From Ruminococcus sp. AF41-9 (lineage in GTDB: Bacteria > Bacillota > Clostridia > Lachnospirales > Lachnospiraceae): a DNA stretch of 63,819 nucleotides. Position numbers and translations under genes: made by a program. Below the pieces are notes generated by a model. The model had not been told where the DNA came from, ran no database searches, and saw only the letters and a list, made by a program, of their open reading frames with translations. The DNA is taken from positions 1 through 63,819 of the forward strand of contig NZ_QUDO01000022.1 in the NCBI RefSeq assembly GCF_003477525.1. Reading direction: 5' to 3'. Shown here in pieces: positions 1 through 7,633 of the stretch (position 1 is the first letter of the stretch; each line of letters begins with the position of its first letter).

Positions 1-148
1 AAAAATCTGCTAAACATCGAGAAAGACAGAGCCAAACTCGCCTGCGGCTCAGACAGTGTCTCTGTTTTCTCATAACGCAGATTTTTTCTGGCTAAGAATA
101 TCTAAGAATCCTGCAAATGCACACGAAACAAACTGTTTTTCTGCCCTG
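1..148 (+). repeat. Fold-back element, copy 1 (left part outside window)
   Basis: This is the right part of a long hairpin element seen in full at 3620-3823, 33067-33271 and 63185-63384. It has the shared loop (AAACTCGCC-TGCG-GCTCAGACAGTG) near 35-60, flanked by inner arms that pair imperfectly. Next come the shared CGCAGATT/CTAAGAATATCTAAG stem strand and the fixed CCTGCAAATG motif near 112-121. Its right outer arm resembles, but is not identical to, that of the 33-kb copy. The partner left outer arm lies before base 1. Confidence 0.75.
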
Positions 149-151
149 ATT

Positions 152-180
152 ATAGCAATCTTCGGAAATAATGCATTTAA
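152..180 (-). repeat. Half-copy of the MITE terminal repeat
   Basis: The stretch TATAGCAATC...AATAATGCATTTAA matches the reverse complement of the right terminal repeat of the element at 3362-3530, with a few changes. No matching left end is visible, so this is a solo end or remnant. The 68-nt hairpin repeat begins inside its last bases. Confidence 0.55.
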
Positions 181-244
181 CCAAATCAAGTAAGTCCCCT
201 GCTTCAATTGCGAAAAGCAATAAGCAGTGGGTGGGGACTTGCTT
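177..244 (+). repeat. 68-nt hairpin repeat, copy A
   Basis: This is identical over 68 nt to 52424-52491. It folds into one long hairpin: AAGTAAGTCCCC pairs with GGGGACTTGCTT, then CTGCTT with AAGCAG, then ATTGC with GCAAT around a GAAA-type loop. There is no T-run after it, so it is not a standard terminator. It sits about 150 bp before the permease start. Confidence 0.8.
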
Positions 245-393
245 CCGGGTAGTATTTTTACAGGGGCAGGAAAATAATCACCAAATTCAGTCGACAAATC
301 TTGTATAGTTTTCAGCCAAAAATAATTAGGCTATCTAATTGTTTTTTAGGATGAAAAATGTTAGAATATACAAAAGAAATTGGGAGGCATTTT

Positions 394-1785
394 ATGAAGA
401 GAGGCAGTATTTTTGAAACTGACGGAATCCCCCGTATGAGCGAGGCTTTACCCCTTGCCATGCAGCACGTCGTAGCCATGATCGTAGGGTGTGTGACACC
501 AGCGATCATTGTTTCCGGAGCAGTCCCGGGAGGGCTCTCCAGAGAGGACCAGGTGATTCTGATTCAGTCAGCACTGGTCATTGCAGCATTAGCAACTTTG
601 CTTCAGTTATTTCCAATCGGTGGTAAAACAAAGTTTGCCATCGGTTCCGGTCTGCCTATTATTATGGGTGTAAGTTTCGCCTATGTACCGAGTATGCAGG
701 CGATAGCGGAGTCCTATGGGATCGCAGCAATCATGGGAGCTGAGATCGTAGGTGGTATCGTTGCTGTAGTCATGGGTCTTCTGGTGAAGAAGATTCGTAT
801 ATTTTTCCCACCGCTGATCACAGGAACCGTTGTATTTACCATCGGTCTTTCCCTGTATCCGACAGCCATCAACTATATGGCGGGCGGTACCAGTAATCCA
901 AATTATGGTTCCTGGCAGAACTGGGCGATCGCATTTTTTACCCTGATCGTTGTTACGGCACTGAACCATTTTGGAAAAGGAATCTGGAAACTGGCTTCTA
1001 TCCTGATCGGTATTATTGTGGGATATCTGGTTTCTATTCCGTTTGGAATGGTTGATTTCTCCAGTATTGGAGAGGCTGGTGTCTGTCAGCTTCCGTCTCT
1101 GATGCATTTTGGAGTGCAGTTTGAGCCATCTTCCTGCGTTGCACTTGGAATCCTGTTTGCGATTAACTCCGTTCAGGCAATCGGTGATTATTCTGCAACG
1201 ACGATCGGTGCCATGGACAGAACTCCGAAGGACGAAGAACTTCAGCGTGGTATTGTTGGATATGGTATTTCCAATGTGGTAGGTGCGCTTCTTGGCGGAC
1301 TTCCGACTGCTACATACAGCCAGAATGTAGGTATTGTTACGACAACAAAAGTTATTAACCGCTGGGTACTGGGCCTTGCTGCTACGATCCTTGGTGTGGC
1401 AGGTCTTGTTCCGAAGTTTTCAGCGATTCTGACAACGATTCCGCAGTGTGTCTTGGGCGGCGCAACGGTATCTGTATTTGCCTCCATCGCCATGACAGGT
1501 ATGAAACTGGTAGCTTCAGCGGAAATGGACTACAGAAATTCTTCTATCGTAGGACTTGCAGCAGCCCTTGGTATGGGTGTTTCCCAGGCTACAGCAGCAC
1601 TGGCAAGCTTCCCGGCATGGGTAACTACTATTTTCGGTAAATCTCCGGTCGTTCTCGCTACAATCATCGCAGTCCTTCTGAATGTGATTCTTCCGAAAAC
1701 ACGGGATGAAAAGAAGGAAGAGGCAAAAAAAAAGATTGAAGTAGAACAGAAACTGGAAGAAGACCACAGAGAGTTTGGAGAGTAG
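394..1785 (+). CDS. NCS2-family nucleobase:cation symporter (xanthine/uracil permease)
   Basis: This is a membrane permease that takes up a purine or uracil together with a cation. The 463-residue product is hydrophobic throughout, with about 12-14 membrane spans. Near residues 305-315 it has the NCS2 signature region (QNVGIV followed by T-K-V-x-N-R). The C-terminal tail after about residue 440 is charged and Lys/Glu-rich, as expected for a cytoplasmic end. The ATG at 394 is preferred over the one at 358 because GGGAGG lies just upstream and the product then begins at a normal NCS2 N terminus. No purine riboswitch is visible upstream. Xanthine is the likeliest substrate from overall similarity to PbuX-type proteins, but uracil or guanine cannot be excluded. 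Confidence 0.88.
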   Translation: MKRGSIFETDGIPRMSEALPLAMQHVVAMIVGCVTPAIIVSGAVPGGLSREDQVILIQSALVIAALATLLQLFPIGGKTKFAIGSGLPIIMGVSFAYVPSMQAIAESYGIAAIMGAEIVGGIVAVVMGLLVKKIRIFFPPLITGTVVFTIGLSLYPTAINYMAGGTSNPNYGSWQNWAIAFFTLIVVTALNHFGKGIWKLASILIGIIVGYLVSIPFGMVDFSSIGEAGVCQLPSLMHFGVQFEPSSCVALGILFAINSVQAIGDYSATTIGAMDRTPKDEELQRGIVGYGISNVVGALLGGLPTATYSQNVGIVTTTKVINRWVLGLAATILGVAGLVPKFSAILTTIPQCVLGGATVSVFASIAMTGMKLVASAEMDYRNSSIVGLAAALGMGVSQATAALASFPAWVTTIFGKSPVVLATIIAVLLNVILPKTRDEKKEEAKKKIEVEQKLEEDHREFGE

Positions 1786-2039
1786 GAACGGAAATTTATG
1801 TGATAAGACATCATTTGTCCCAAACTCATACAGAAAACTAAATACAGGAATAAACGTATAGAAATACGGGAATAAGAAGGTATGCTTTTGCAGGGGGATG
1901 CAAGGGCATATCTTTTTTTCTCTCAGAATCTCCTTTGTCTGAAAGAATATAAAAAAGTCAGCCTGTTTATTGCACATATGTGTTATAATACCCATATTAT
2001 TATGCAACATAAAAAATCAAACAACACAGGAGGTCTTTT

Positions 2040-3271
2040 ATGTCCAGAAAAAATCTGATCGTCGGTCAGTCCGGCGGCCCTACCGCAGTTATTAACAGCA
2101 GTCTTTACGGAGTGGTATCCGAAGGAAGACGCCATCCGGAAACAATCGAGCATATTTATGGAATGGTAAATGGAATCGAGGGATTCCTGAACGGAACTGT
2201 TCTTGATTTCGAGGACGTACTTCCGGGGGAGAAACTGGATGGCCTGAAAATTACACCAGGCGCTTATCTCGCTCCTGCCGTTATAAACTTCCGGAATCTT
2301 TACAGGATCCGGTTTATCCGAAACTCTTTAAGAAATTTGAAGAAATGAACATTGGCTGGTTTTTCTATATCGGCGGAAATGATTCCATGGATACGGTAAG
2401 CAAACTTTCCCGTTATGCTGCGCAGACCGGAAGCGACATCCGCATCATCGGAGAACCAAAGACGATCGACAATGATCTGGTTCACACAGACCATACTCCA
2501 GGTTTCGGAAGTGCAGCCAGATATGTAGCGTCTACGGTCCGTGAGATTACCATAGATGCAAATGTCTATGAGAAGAAATCCGTAACGATCGTAGAAATCA
2601 TGGGTCGCCATGCAGGATGGCTGACAGCCGCATCTGCACTTGCCCGCAAATACACCGGTGATAATCCACTTCTCATCTATCTTCCGGAAACTGCCTTTGA
2701 TCAGGAAGCATTTCTCAAAGCGGTAGAGAAATCATTTGAGAAAAACTGCAATGTTATCGTCTGCGTATCCGAAGGTATTCATGATGCAAAGGGAACATTC
2801 ATCTGTGAATATGACAACTCCGTAGGCACGGACACATTCGGACACAAAATGCTGGCAGGCTGCGGCAAATATCTGGAAAATCTTGTTCGTAATCGCCTTG
2901 GTGTCAAAGCCCGTTCCGTAGAACTTAACGTCAGCCAGCGCTGCTCGGCATCCATGATGTCCTTAACAGACCAGCAGGAAGCCATTGCAGCCGGAAGATT
3001 CGGCGTACAGGCGGCATTAAACGGAGAAACCGGAAAAATGATTTCCTTCATCCGAAAAGAAACATCCGATGGAACCTATACAATGGAATGTGGCCTGGAA
3101 GATGTTAATGTTATCTGTAATGAAGAAAAGACCGTTCCGACAGAATGGATCACTCCTGATGGATCTGATGTCACAGAAGCGTTTATTAATTATGCCCGCC
3201 CTCTGATCCAGGGAAAAGTAGAAATTCCTTACGGAGAAGATGGACTTCCAGCATTTGTATATCGTAAATAA
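2040..3271 (+). pseudogene. 6-phosphofructokinase, PPi-type (single-base frameshift)
   Basis: The enzyme phosphorylates fructose 6-phosphate in glycolysis. The N-terminal part (QSGGPTAVINSS) is in one frame to about 2270. The rest, with GGNDSMDT and the active-site motif PKTIDNDL, is in another frame from about 2272. Restoring one G in the CTCGCTCC run near 2270 gives a continuous protein of about 410 residues with the normal GSCRYKLP segment. The GGND form, rather than the ATP-type GGDG, suggests pyrophosphate as phosphoryl donor. A strong AGGAGG site precedes the ATG. A sequencing or assembly deletion is more likely than a real null mutation because both halves are fully conserved. Confidence 0.88.
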
Positions 3272-3361
3272 GTTTAAAAAATATAATCAGAATTTTCGTA
3301 ATCTCTATAGGAACTGGATGAATTGTACATCTGAGATGGCAGTCTTAAAACTTAACGATAA

Positions 3362-3530
3362 GTATTATAGCGATCCTCCAAAATAACGCATCTTAATCCA
3401 GTCCATCAGAGGGTGAAATCCTGCGTCAGATATCTTTGCCGTGCGTCAGCACGTCTGCAGATATCTTCCTTGTCTTTCACCCTCTGCTGAACTGTCTTAA
3501 ATGCATTATTTATGAGGATTGCTATAATAC
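3362..3530. mobile_element. MITE-like element, 169 bp
   Basis: The ends are inverted repeats (GTATTATAGCGATCCTC at the left, GAGGATTGCTATAATAC at the right), with about 40 nt of imperfect complementarity. Inside is a second hairpin, CAGAGGGTGAAA pairing with TTTCACCCTCTG, which encloses AGATATC repeats. It has no coding capacity. A shorter derivative lies at 17408-17498 and a half end at 152-180. It lies between the 3' ends of the phosphofructokinase and ABC exporter genes. Confidence 0.75.
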
Positions 3531-3619
3531 AAGTAATAAATTTGAAGGATAGCAAAAAATATTAAGAGGTGCTGCTGGCAATTAGCTTGAGGATTAACAG
3601 TTAACGCTGGGAATTAACA

Positions 3620-3823
3620 GTGGAGAAAAAGTAATTGTTCTGGATGCATTTGCAGGATACTTAGAGATTCTTAGTCGGCAAAAAGCTGCGTTATAAAAAA
3701 ATCGACACACTGTCTGAGCCGCAGGCGAGTTTGTGTCGATTTTTTATGGTTTTAGCAGATTTTTGGCGGCTTAGAATCTCTTAGTGTCCGAAACCGCATC
3801 CAGAACAATTACTTTTTCTCCAC
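3620..3823 (-). repeat. Fold-back element, copy 2
   Basis: This 204-bp element has perfect 28-nt outer arms (3620-3647 and 3796-3823). Read on the minus strand it carries the family motifs in order: CGGTTTCGG, a middle stem with CTAAGCCGCC, CTAAAACCA, a private inner arm rich in A and GTCGATT, the loop AAACTCGCCTGCGGCTCAG, the complementary inner arm, ATAACGCAG, CTAAG, and CCTGCAAATG. Orientation is opposite to the other three copies. It may also terminate transcription between the convergent genes, but that is not needed to explain its structure. Confidence 0.8.
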
Positions 3824-3861
3824 GTCCCTTAATGAACAAACTTACGTCCCTTAATGAACAG
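3824..3861. repeat. Short direct repeat beside fold-back copy 2
   Basis: The 17-mer ACGTCCCTTAATGAACA occurs twice in tandem, separated by a few bases (starting near 3822 and 3843). It directly abuts the right end of the fold-back element and the 3' end of the exporter gene. Function unknown; it may be a footprint of insertion or slippage. Confidence 0.5.
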
Positions 3862-3878
3862 ACAAGTACAAAAAACAG

Positions 3879-5600
3879 CTACATATTATAATACCCAGCA
3901 TAAACTCCATTCATATCCAACAACTCCTCATGCGTCCCTCTTTCCACAATACCATTCTCCGTAATCACAATAATCTCATCCGCATCCCGGATCGTAGACA
4001 GACGATGCGCAATCGTGATCGTAGTCCGGTTCTGTGAAAGTTCCTCCAGACTCCGCTGAATCCAGCGCTCACTCTCATTGTCCAGAGCACTGGTAGCCTC
4101 ATCCAGAATCAGAATCGGCGGATTCTTCAGGAAAACACGGGCAATAGAAATACGCTGTTTCTGACCACCTGAGAGTCTGGTTCCACGTTCACCCACATAA
4201 GTGTCATACTGCTGAGGAAGCTCCATAATAAAATCATGAATACTGGCACGTCTTGCCGCCTCCACAATTTCTTCATCCGAAGCCCCCGGTTTACCATAGG
4301 CGATATTGTCCCTGATAGTCCCGTCAAAAAGATAAACATCCTGCTGAACCGTACCAATCTGACTTCTGAGACTCTTCAGAGTCAGCCCACGGATATCCTT
4401 TCCATCAATGGTGATTCTTCCCCCGGTTACATCATAAAAACGTGGCAAAAGAGAACAGATTGTTGTTTTACCGCCTCCGGAAGGCCCCACAAGTGCCACA
4501 GATTTTCCGGCAGGGATATCAATGGAAATATCGTTAAGTACAGGGGTATCGTCATCGTTGTAGTGAAAAGAAACATGCTCATAGCTGACATGCCCTTCGA
4601 CATTTGTGAGTTCCTGTGCATCAGGTGCGTCTTTGATTTCTGTCGGTGTTTCCATGACATCAAGAAAACGACGGAAACCGGAAAGACCCTTCTGCATCAT
4701 TTCCACCAGTTCAACCAGAATCTGAATCGGGCTGATAAAAATTCCAATGTAAAGAGCATACATGGCCAGGTCAGCAGTCTGCATTTCACCGCTGGCAATA
4801 AGATATCCACCATATACCAGAGTAACCAGATACATCATTCCCTGAAAGAAAAGATTGGAACTCATGAAACTTCCCATACAACGGTAATTATCCCGTTTGG
4901 AAACAAGAAAAGCTTCATTGCTTTTTTTAAATTTCGCATGCTCAATATCTTCATTGGCAAAGGACTGCACAACACGGATACCGGAGAGAGTATCCTGAAG
5001 ACTGGCATTTACATCACCGATCTTTCGCCTGTTTTCCATAAAAGTTTCCTGCATCCGGGCATTCTGTCTGAAAGAGAACAGAAACATCAGAATAACCAGA
5101 ATGATCAGAGGAAGCGCCAGCTTTTTGTTGATCAGGAATAAAAAGATAAAGGCACCTATGATTTTAACCAGAGAAATGAAAAGGTTCTCCGGGCCGTGAT
5201 GTGCAAATTCGGAGATATCGAAAAGGTCACTGACCAGCTTGCTCATCATCTGACCGGAATTATTCTGACTATAATAGGAGAAAGACAGTTCCTGATAATG
5301 GTCAAAAAGTTCCTGGCGCATATCCCGTTCCATGTTTGCACCCATCATATGTCCCTGATACGTGACGTAGTATTTGCAGAGACACTGAATGATATACATG
5401 AGAAAAAGACCTCCGGCGATGAGCGGGAGTGTGTGAAGGATGTCAGATTTGTCCTGGGTAAATAAAGTTCTGGTTGTGGTGCGGAGAATCTGCGGGTAGG
5501 CGAGATCCACCAGACTGATCACGGCCGCACATATCAAATCAATAAAAAAAACCGCTTTGTACGGACCATAATAGTGAATGAATTTTTTAATTGTTTTCAT
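3879..5600 (-). CDS. ABC exporter, fused permease and ATPase (multidrug/lipid type)
   Basis: This is a half-transporter expected to work as a homodimer or heterodimer, exporting drugs, lipids or peptides. The 573-residue product has an N-terminal six-span type IV exporter domain (about 15-320) followed by an ATPase domain. The ATPase has Walker A GPSGGGKTT near 371, signature LSGGQKQR near 476 and Walker B ILILDEAT near 497. The N terminus MKTIKKFIHYYGPYK is typical. It stands alone, convergent with the phosphofructokinase gene, with no partner half-transporter or regulator next to it. Substrate cannot be told from sequence. Confidence 0.88.
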   Translation of the reverse strand: MKTIKKFIHYYGPYKAVFFIDLICAAVISLVDLAYPQILRTTTRTLFTQDKSDILHTLPLIAGGLFLMYIIQCLCKYYVTYQGHMMGANMERDMRQELFDHYQELSFSYYSQNNSGQMMSKLVSDLFDISEFAHHGPENLFISLVKIIGAFIFLFLINKKLALPLIILVILMFLFSFRQNARMQETFMENRRKIGDVNASLQDTLSGIRVVQSFANEDIEHAKFKKSNEAFLVSKRDNYRCMGSFMSSNLFFQGMMYLVTLVYGGYLIASGEMQTADLAMYALYIGIFISPIQILVELVEMMQKGLSGFRRFLDVMETPTEIKDAPDAQELTNVEGHVSYEHVSFHYNDDDTPVLNDISIDIPAGKSVALVGPSGGGKTTICSLLPRFYDVTGGRITIDGKDIRGLTLKSLRSQIGTVQQDVYLFDGTIRDNIAYGKPGASDEEIVEAARRASIHDFIMELPQQYDTYVGERGTRLSGGQKQRISIARVFLKNPPILILDEATSALDNESERWIQRSLEELSQNRTTITIAHRLSTIRDADEIIVITENGIVERGTHEELLDMNGVYAGYYNM

Positions 5601-5886
5601 AAAAAAAATGAAACTCCTTTCGTTTGTAAAGACCTCCTGAAATACAAGTGACTATCACAGTAAATACAGGTGATTTCATAGTAACCATAACAGCAGCTAA
5701 AGTCAAGAAGGAGGGCGTAAAGACTTTAAAACAGAGGATGTTTGTGTTATAGTTACGGGAAAGGGAGTTTCAGTTAAAGACATATTTGCCCAGGGAAAAA
5801 CGTAATCAAAAGAAAGCAGTAAAAAGAGGCAGAAAAGAAGAAAGCAGAAAGAAACAGACAGAAAAGGAAGAAAGGCAGAAAACAAA
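5601..5886. other. Intergenic region between divergent genes
   Basis: This stretch separates the divergent exporter and VWA-cluster genes. From about 5790 to 5886 the plus strand is almost entirely purine (A/G). No convincing promoter hexamer pair was assigned. An open frame on the minus strand here (5703-5885) reflects this skew and is not accepted as a gene. Confidence 0.4.
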
Positions 5887-6195
5887 ATGCAGGACAGAAA
5901 GCTTGAGCAGGCACTAGAAATTTATTTTCAGGGAGAGATCGATGAGAGAACAGAAGAATTTCGGGAGATACAGAAATATCTGAGACTCAGAATACGCCCT
6001 GCGATGGAATTTCTTATTGAGAAGGAAGATACAGAGAAAATGGAGCAGCTTGAGAAATGCGGCTGGTTTTCTACAAAAGAGCTGGATGGATTTATCCGGT
6101 GTGCGCAGGACAAAGAGAAACTGCGTTCTCTGGCGTGGCTGCTTCATCTGAAAGATGAGAAATACGGATATCAGAAGAAAGATTTTTCGCTGTGA
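5887..6195 (+). CDS. Hypothetical protein upstream of VWA/MoxR pair
   Basis: I do not recognise this 102-residue protein. It is highly charged (many Glu, Lys, Arg), without signal peptide or membrane span, and predicted mostly helical. It contains one Cys-Gly-Trp-Phe segment near residue 58. It starts a three-gene set with a VWA-like protein (47 bp downstream) and a MoxR-type ATPase, all on the same strand, so it is probably their partner or adaptor. Purine-rich sequence with an AAGGAAG motif precedes its ATG. Confidence 0.6.
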   Translation: MQDRKLEQALEIYFQGEIDERTEEFREIQKYLRLRIRPAMEFLIEKEDTEKMEQLEKCGWFSTKELDGFIRCAQDKEKLRSLAWLLHLKDEKYGYQKKDFSL

Positions 6196-6242
6196 CCGGA
6201 TAAAACCCGGCAGTGAAATATCAGGAAAAGGAACCGGAAATT

Positions 6243-7556
6243 ATGAGTGAGACAAATGACAGAGGCAGACAGGAAGTTCTTGGAAAAAAGATTCTCCAAA
6301 ACTGCAGAAATGAGCTGTATCTGGATTTTCCGTATCTGGACGGTGCATTTGCAAGTCTGGAATATGAAGTGGATGACAGTATCTCCACGATTGGGACAGA
6401 CGGGGAAAAGATTTACTTTAACCCGGTATTTTTATTAAAGAAATATGTGGAAGATCCGGTGGCCGTGCGGCGGGGGTATCTGCATATGCTTCTGCATTGT
6501 CTGTATCTTCATATCTTTATGGAACCAGAAGAGAGCCTGTCTTCTGAAGAGAATTTACCAGAGTCCGGTGAGGAGCCGGAAACATGGAACCGGAAATGTG
6601 ATTTTTTTGTAGAGAATCTGATTAATGAGGCATGCGAAAAAAGAGTATGCAGCAGCCTTATGAAAGCTACAGATAAGAAAAATACAGACAAGAAAAACGC
6701 AGATAGGAAAAATGCAGATACGAAAAACACAGATAAGAAAACCGACATAAGCGGACAGGAATACAGCTTTGACGACCATACCCTCTGGAAGAGAAATGCA
6801 GGACAGGCATCCAGTGGAAAGAGAACGAAGGAAAAATGGGAGCGCATTCTTGCCTATACGTCACAGAATAAGACCGGTACACAGAGCAGAGCCGGAAGTC
6901 AGACGAACAGCAGACAGGAGGAACTGGATGAAATTTACAGAAGCAAATACGATTACCGTAAATTTCTGAAACAGTTTTGCAGGCTGAGGGAAGAAGTGGA
7001 GCTGGATACGGAGAGTTTTGATTATATTTTTTACCATTTCGGAATGGAGCACTACGGGAATCTGCCATTGATCGAGCCGTTGGAATATAAGGAAGTAAAC
7101 CGTCTGGAGGAGCTGGTGATCGCCATTGATACTTCCGGATCATGTTCCAGAGAAACGGTGCAGAGATTTCTGGGAGAAACGTATGCGATTTTAAGTGAAA
7201 AGGAAAATTTTTTCAACAGAATGAAAGTTTATATCGTCCAGTGCGACTGCTTTGTCCAGAAAGTGGATGTGATCCATTCGGAGGAAGAATGGAAAGAGTA
7301 CAGCCGAAATGTGACAATTCAGGGACGCGGCGGCACGGATTTTCGACCGGTGTTTGAACTGATCCGGCAGGAAAAGGAGAAAAAAGAGCTGAAAAATCTT
7401 CGGGCACTGATCTACTTTACGGACGGCGATGGGATCTATCCCAGACAGAAACCGGATTATGAAACTGCGTTTGTATTCTTAAAACGTACGGATAAAATGA
7501 AGCTGGTTCCCTCCTGGGCGAAATGCCTGATCACAAGGGAAGCAGGAACAATATGA
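6243..7556 (+). CDS. VWA-like metallopeptidase-fold protein (DUF2201/COG3864 type)
   Basis: The 437-residue protein has two parts. The N-terminal part carries a histidine cluster, H-M-L-L-H-C-L-Y-L-H near residues 80-90, typical of the predicted metallopeptidase domain of the DUF2201 family. The C-terminal part is von Willebrand A-like, with metal-site motifs DTSGS (about 294), GGTDF (about 363) and TDGDG (about 395). Between them lies a low-complexity linker of five-residue repeats near 141-167, encoded by a 15-bp tandem repeat. The ATG at 6243 has AGGAAAAGG upstream and is preferred over the GTG at 6213. Such proteins usually pair with a MoxR ATPase, which follows directly. The cellular target is unknown. 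Confidence 0.72.
   Translation: MSETNDRGRQEVLGKKILQNCRNELYLDFPYLDGAFASLEYEVDDSISTIGTDGEKIYFNPVFLLKKYVEDPVAVRRGYLHMLLHCLYLHIFMEPEESLSSEENLPESGEEPETWNRKCDFFVENLINEACEKRVCSSLMKATDKKNTDKKNADRKNADTKNTDKKTDISGQEYSFDDHTLWKRNAGQASSGKRTKEKWERILAYTSQNKTGTQSRAGSQTNSRQEELDEIYRSKYDYRKFLKQFCRLREEVELDTESFDYIFYHFGMEHYGNLPLIEPLEYKEVNRLEELVIAIDTSGSCSRETVQRFLGETYAILSEKENFFNRMKVYIVQCDCFVQKVDVIHSEEEWKEYSRNVTIQGRGGTDFRPVFELIRQEKEKKELKNLRALIYFTDGDGIYPRQKPDYETAFVFLKRTDKMKLVPSWAKCLITREAGTI
6664..6744 (+). repeat. 15-bp tandem repeat inside the VWA gene
   Basis: About five imperfect copies of a 15-bp unit (consensus ACAGATAAGAAAAAT) encode repeats of Thr/Ala-Asp-Lys-Lys-Asn. The unit is a multiple of three, so copy changes would lengthen or shorten the linker without breaking the frame. 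Confidence 0.8.
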
Positions 7557-7633
7557 GTTGTGCCGGATACAGGGCAAACGGCGTGAACAGTAACCAAACG
7601 GCAGCAATAACTGACAGGAGCAGGGAAAAAGAG

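Noticed and set aside
70..297. A 75-codon minus-strand frame at the start of the window
   Set aside because: It is made of three repeat elements (fold-back arm, MITE end, 68-nt hairpin), so it is not a gene.
250..393. A purine riboswitch before the NCS2 permease
   Set aside because: The conserved three-way junction core of the purine riboswitch is not seen.
2040..3271. Programmed ribosomal frameshift as explanation for the six broken genes
   Set aside because: No slippery heptamer or downstream pseudoknot is evident at the break points, and the genes are unrelated, so six separate programmed events are unlikely.
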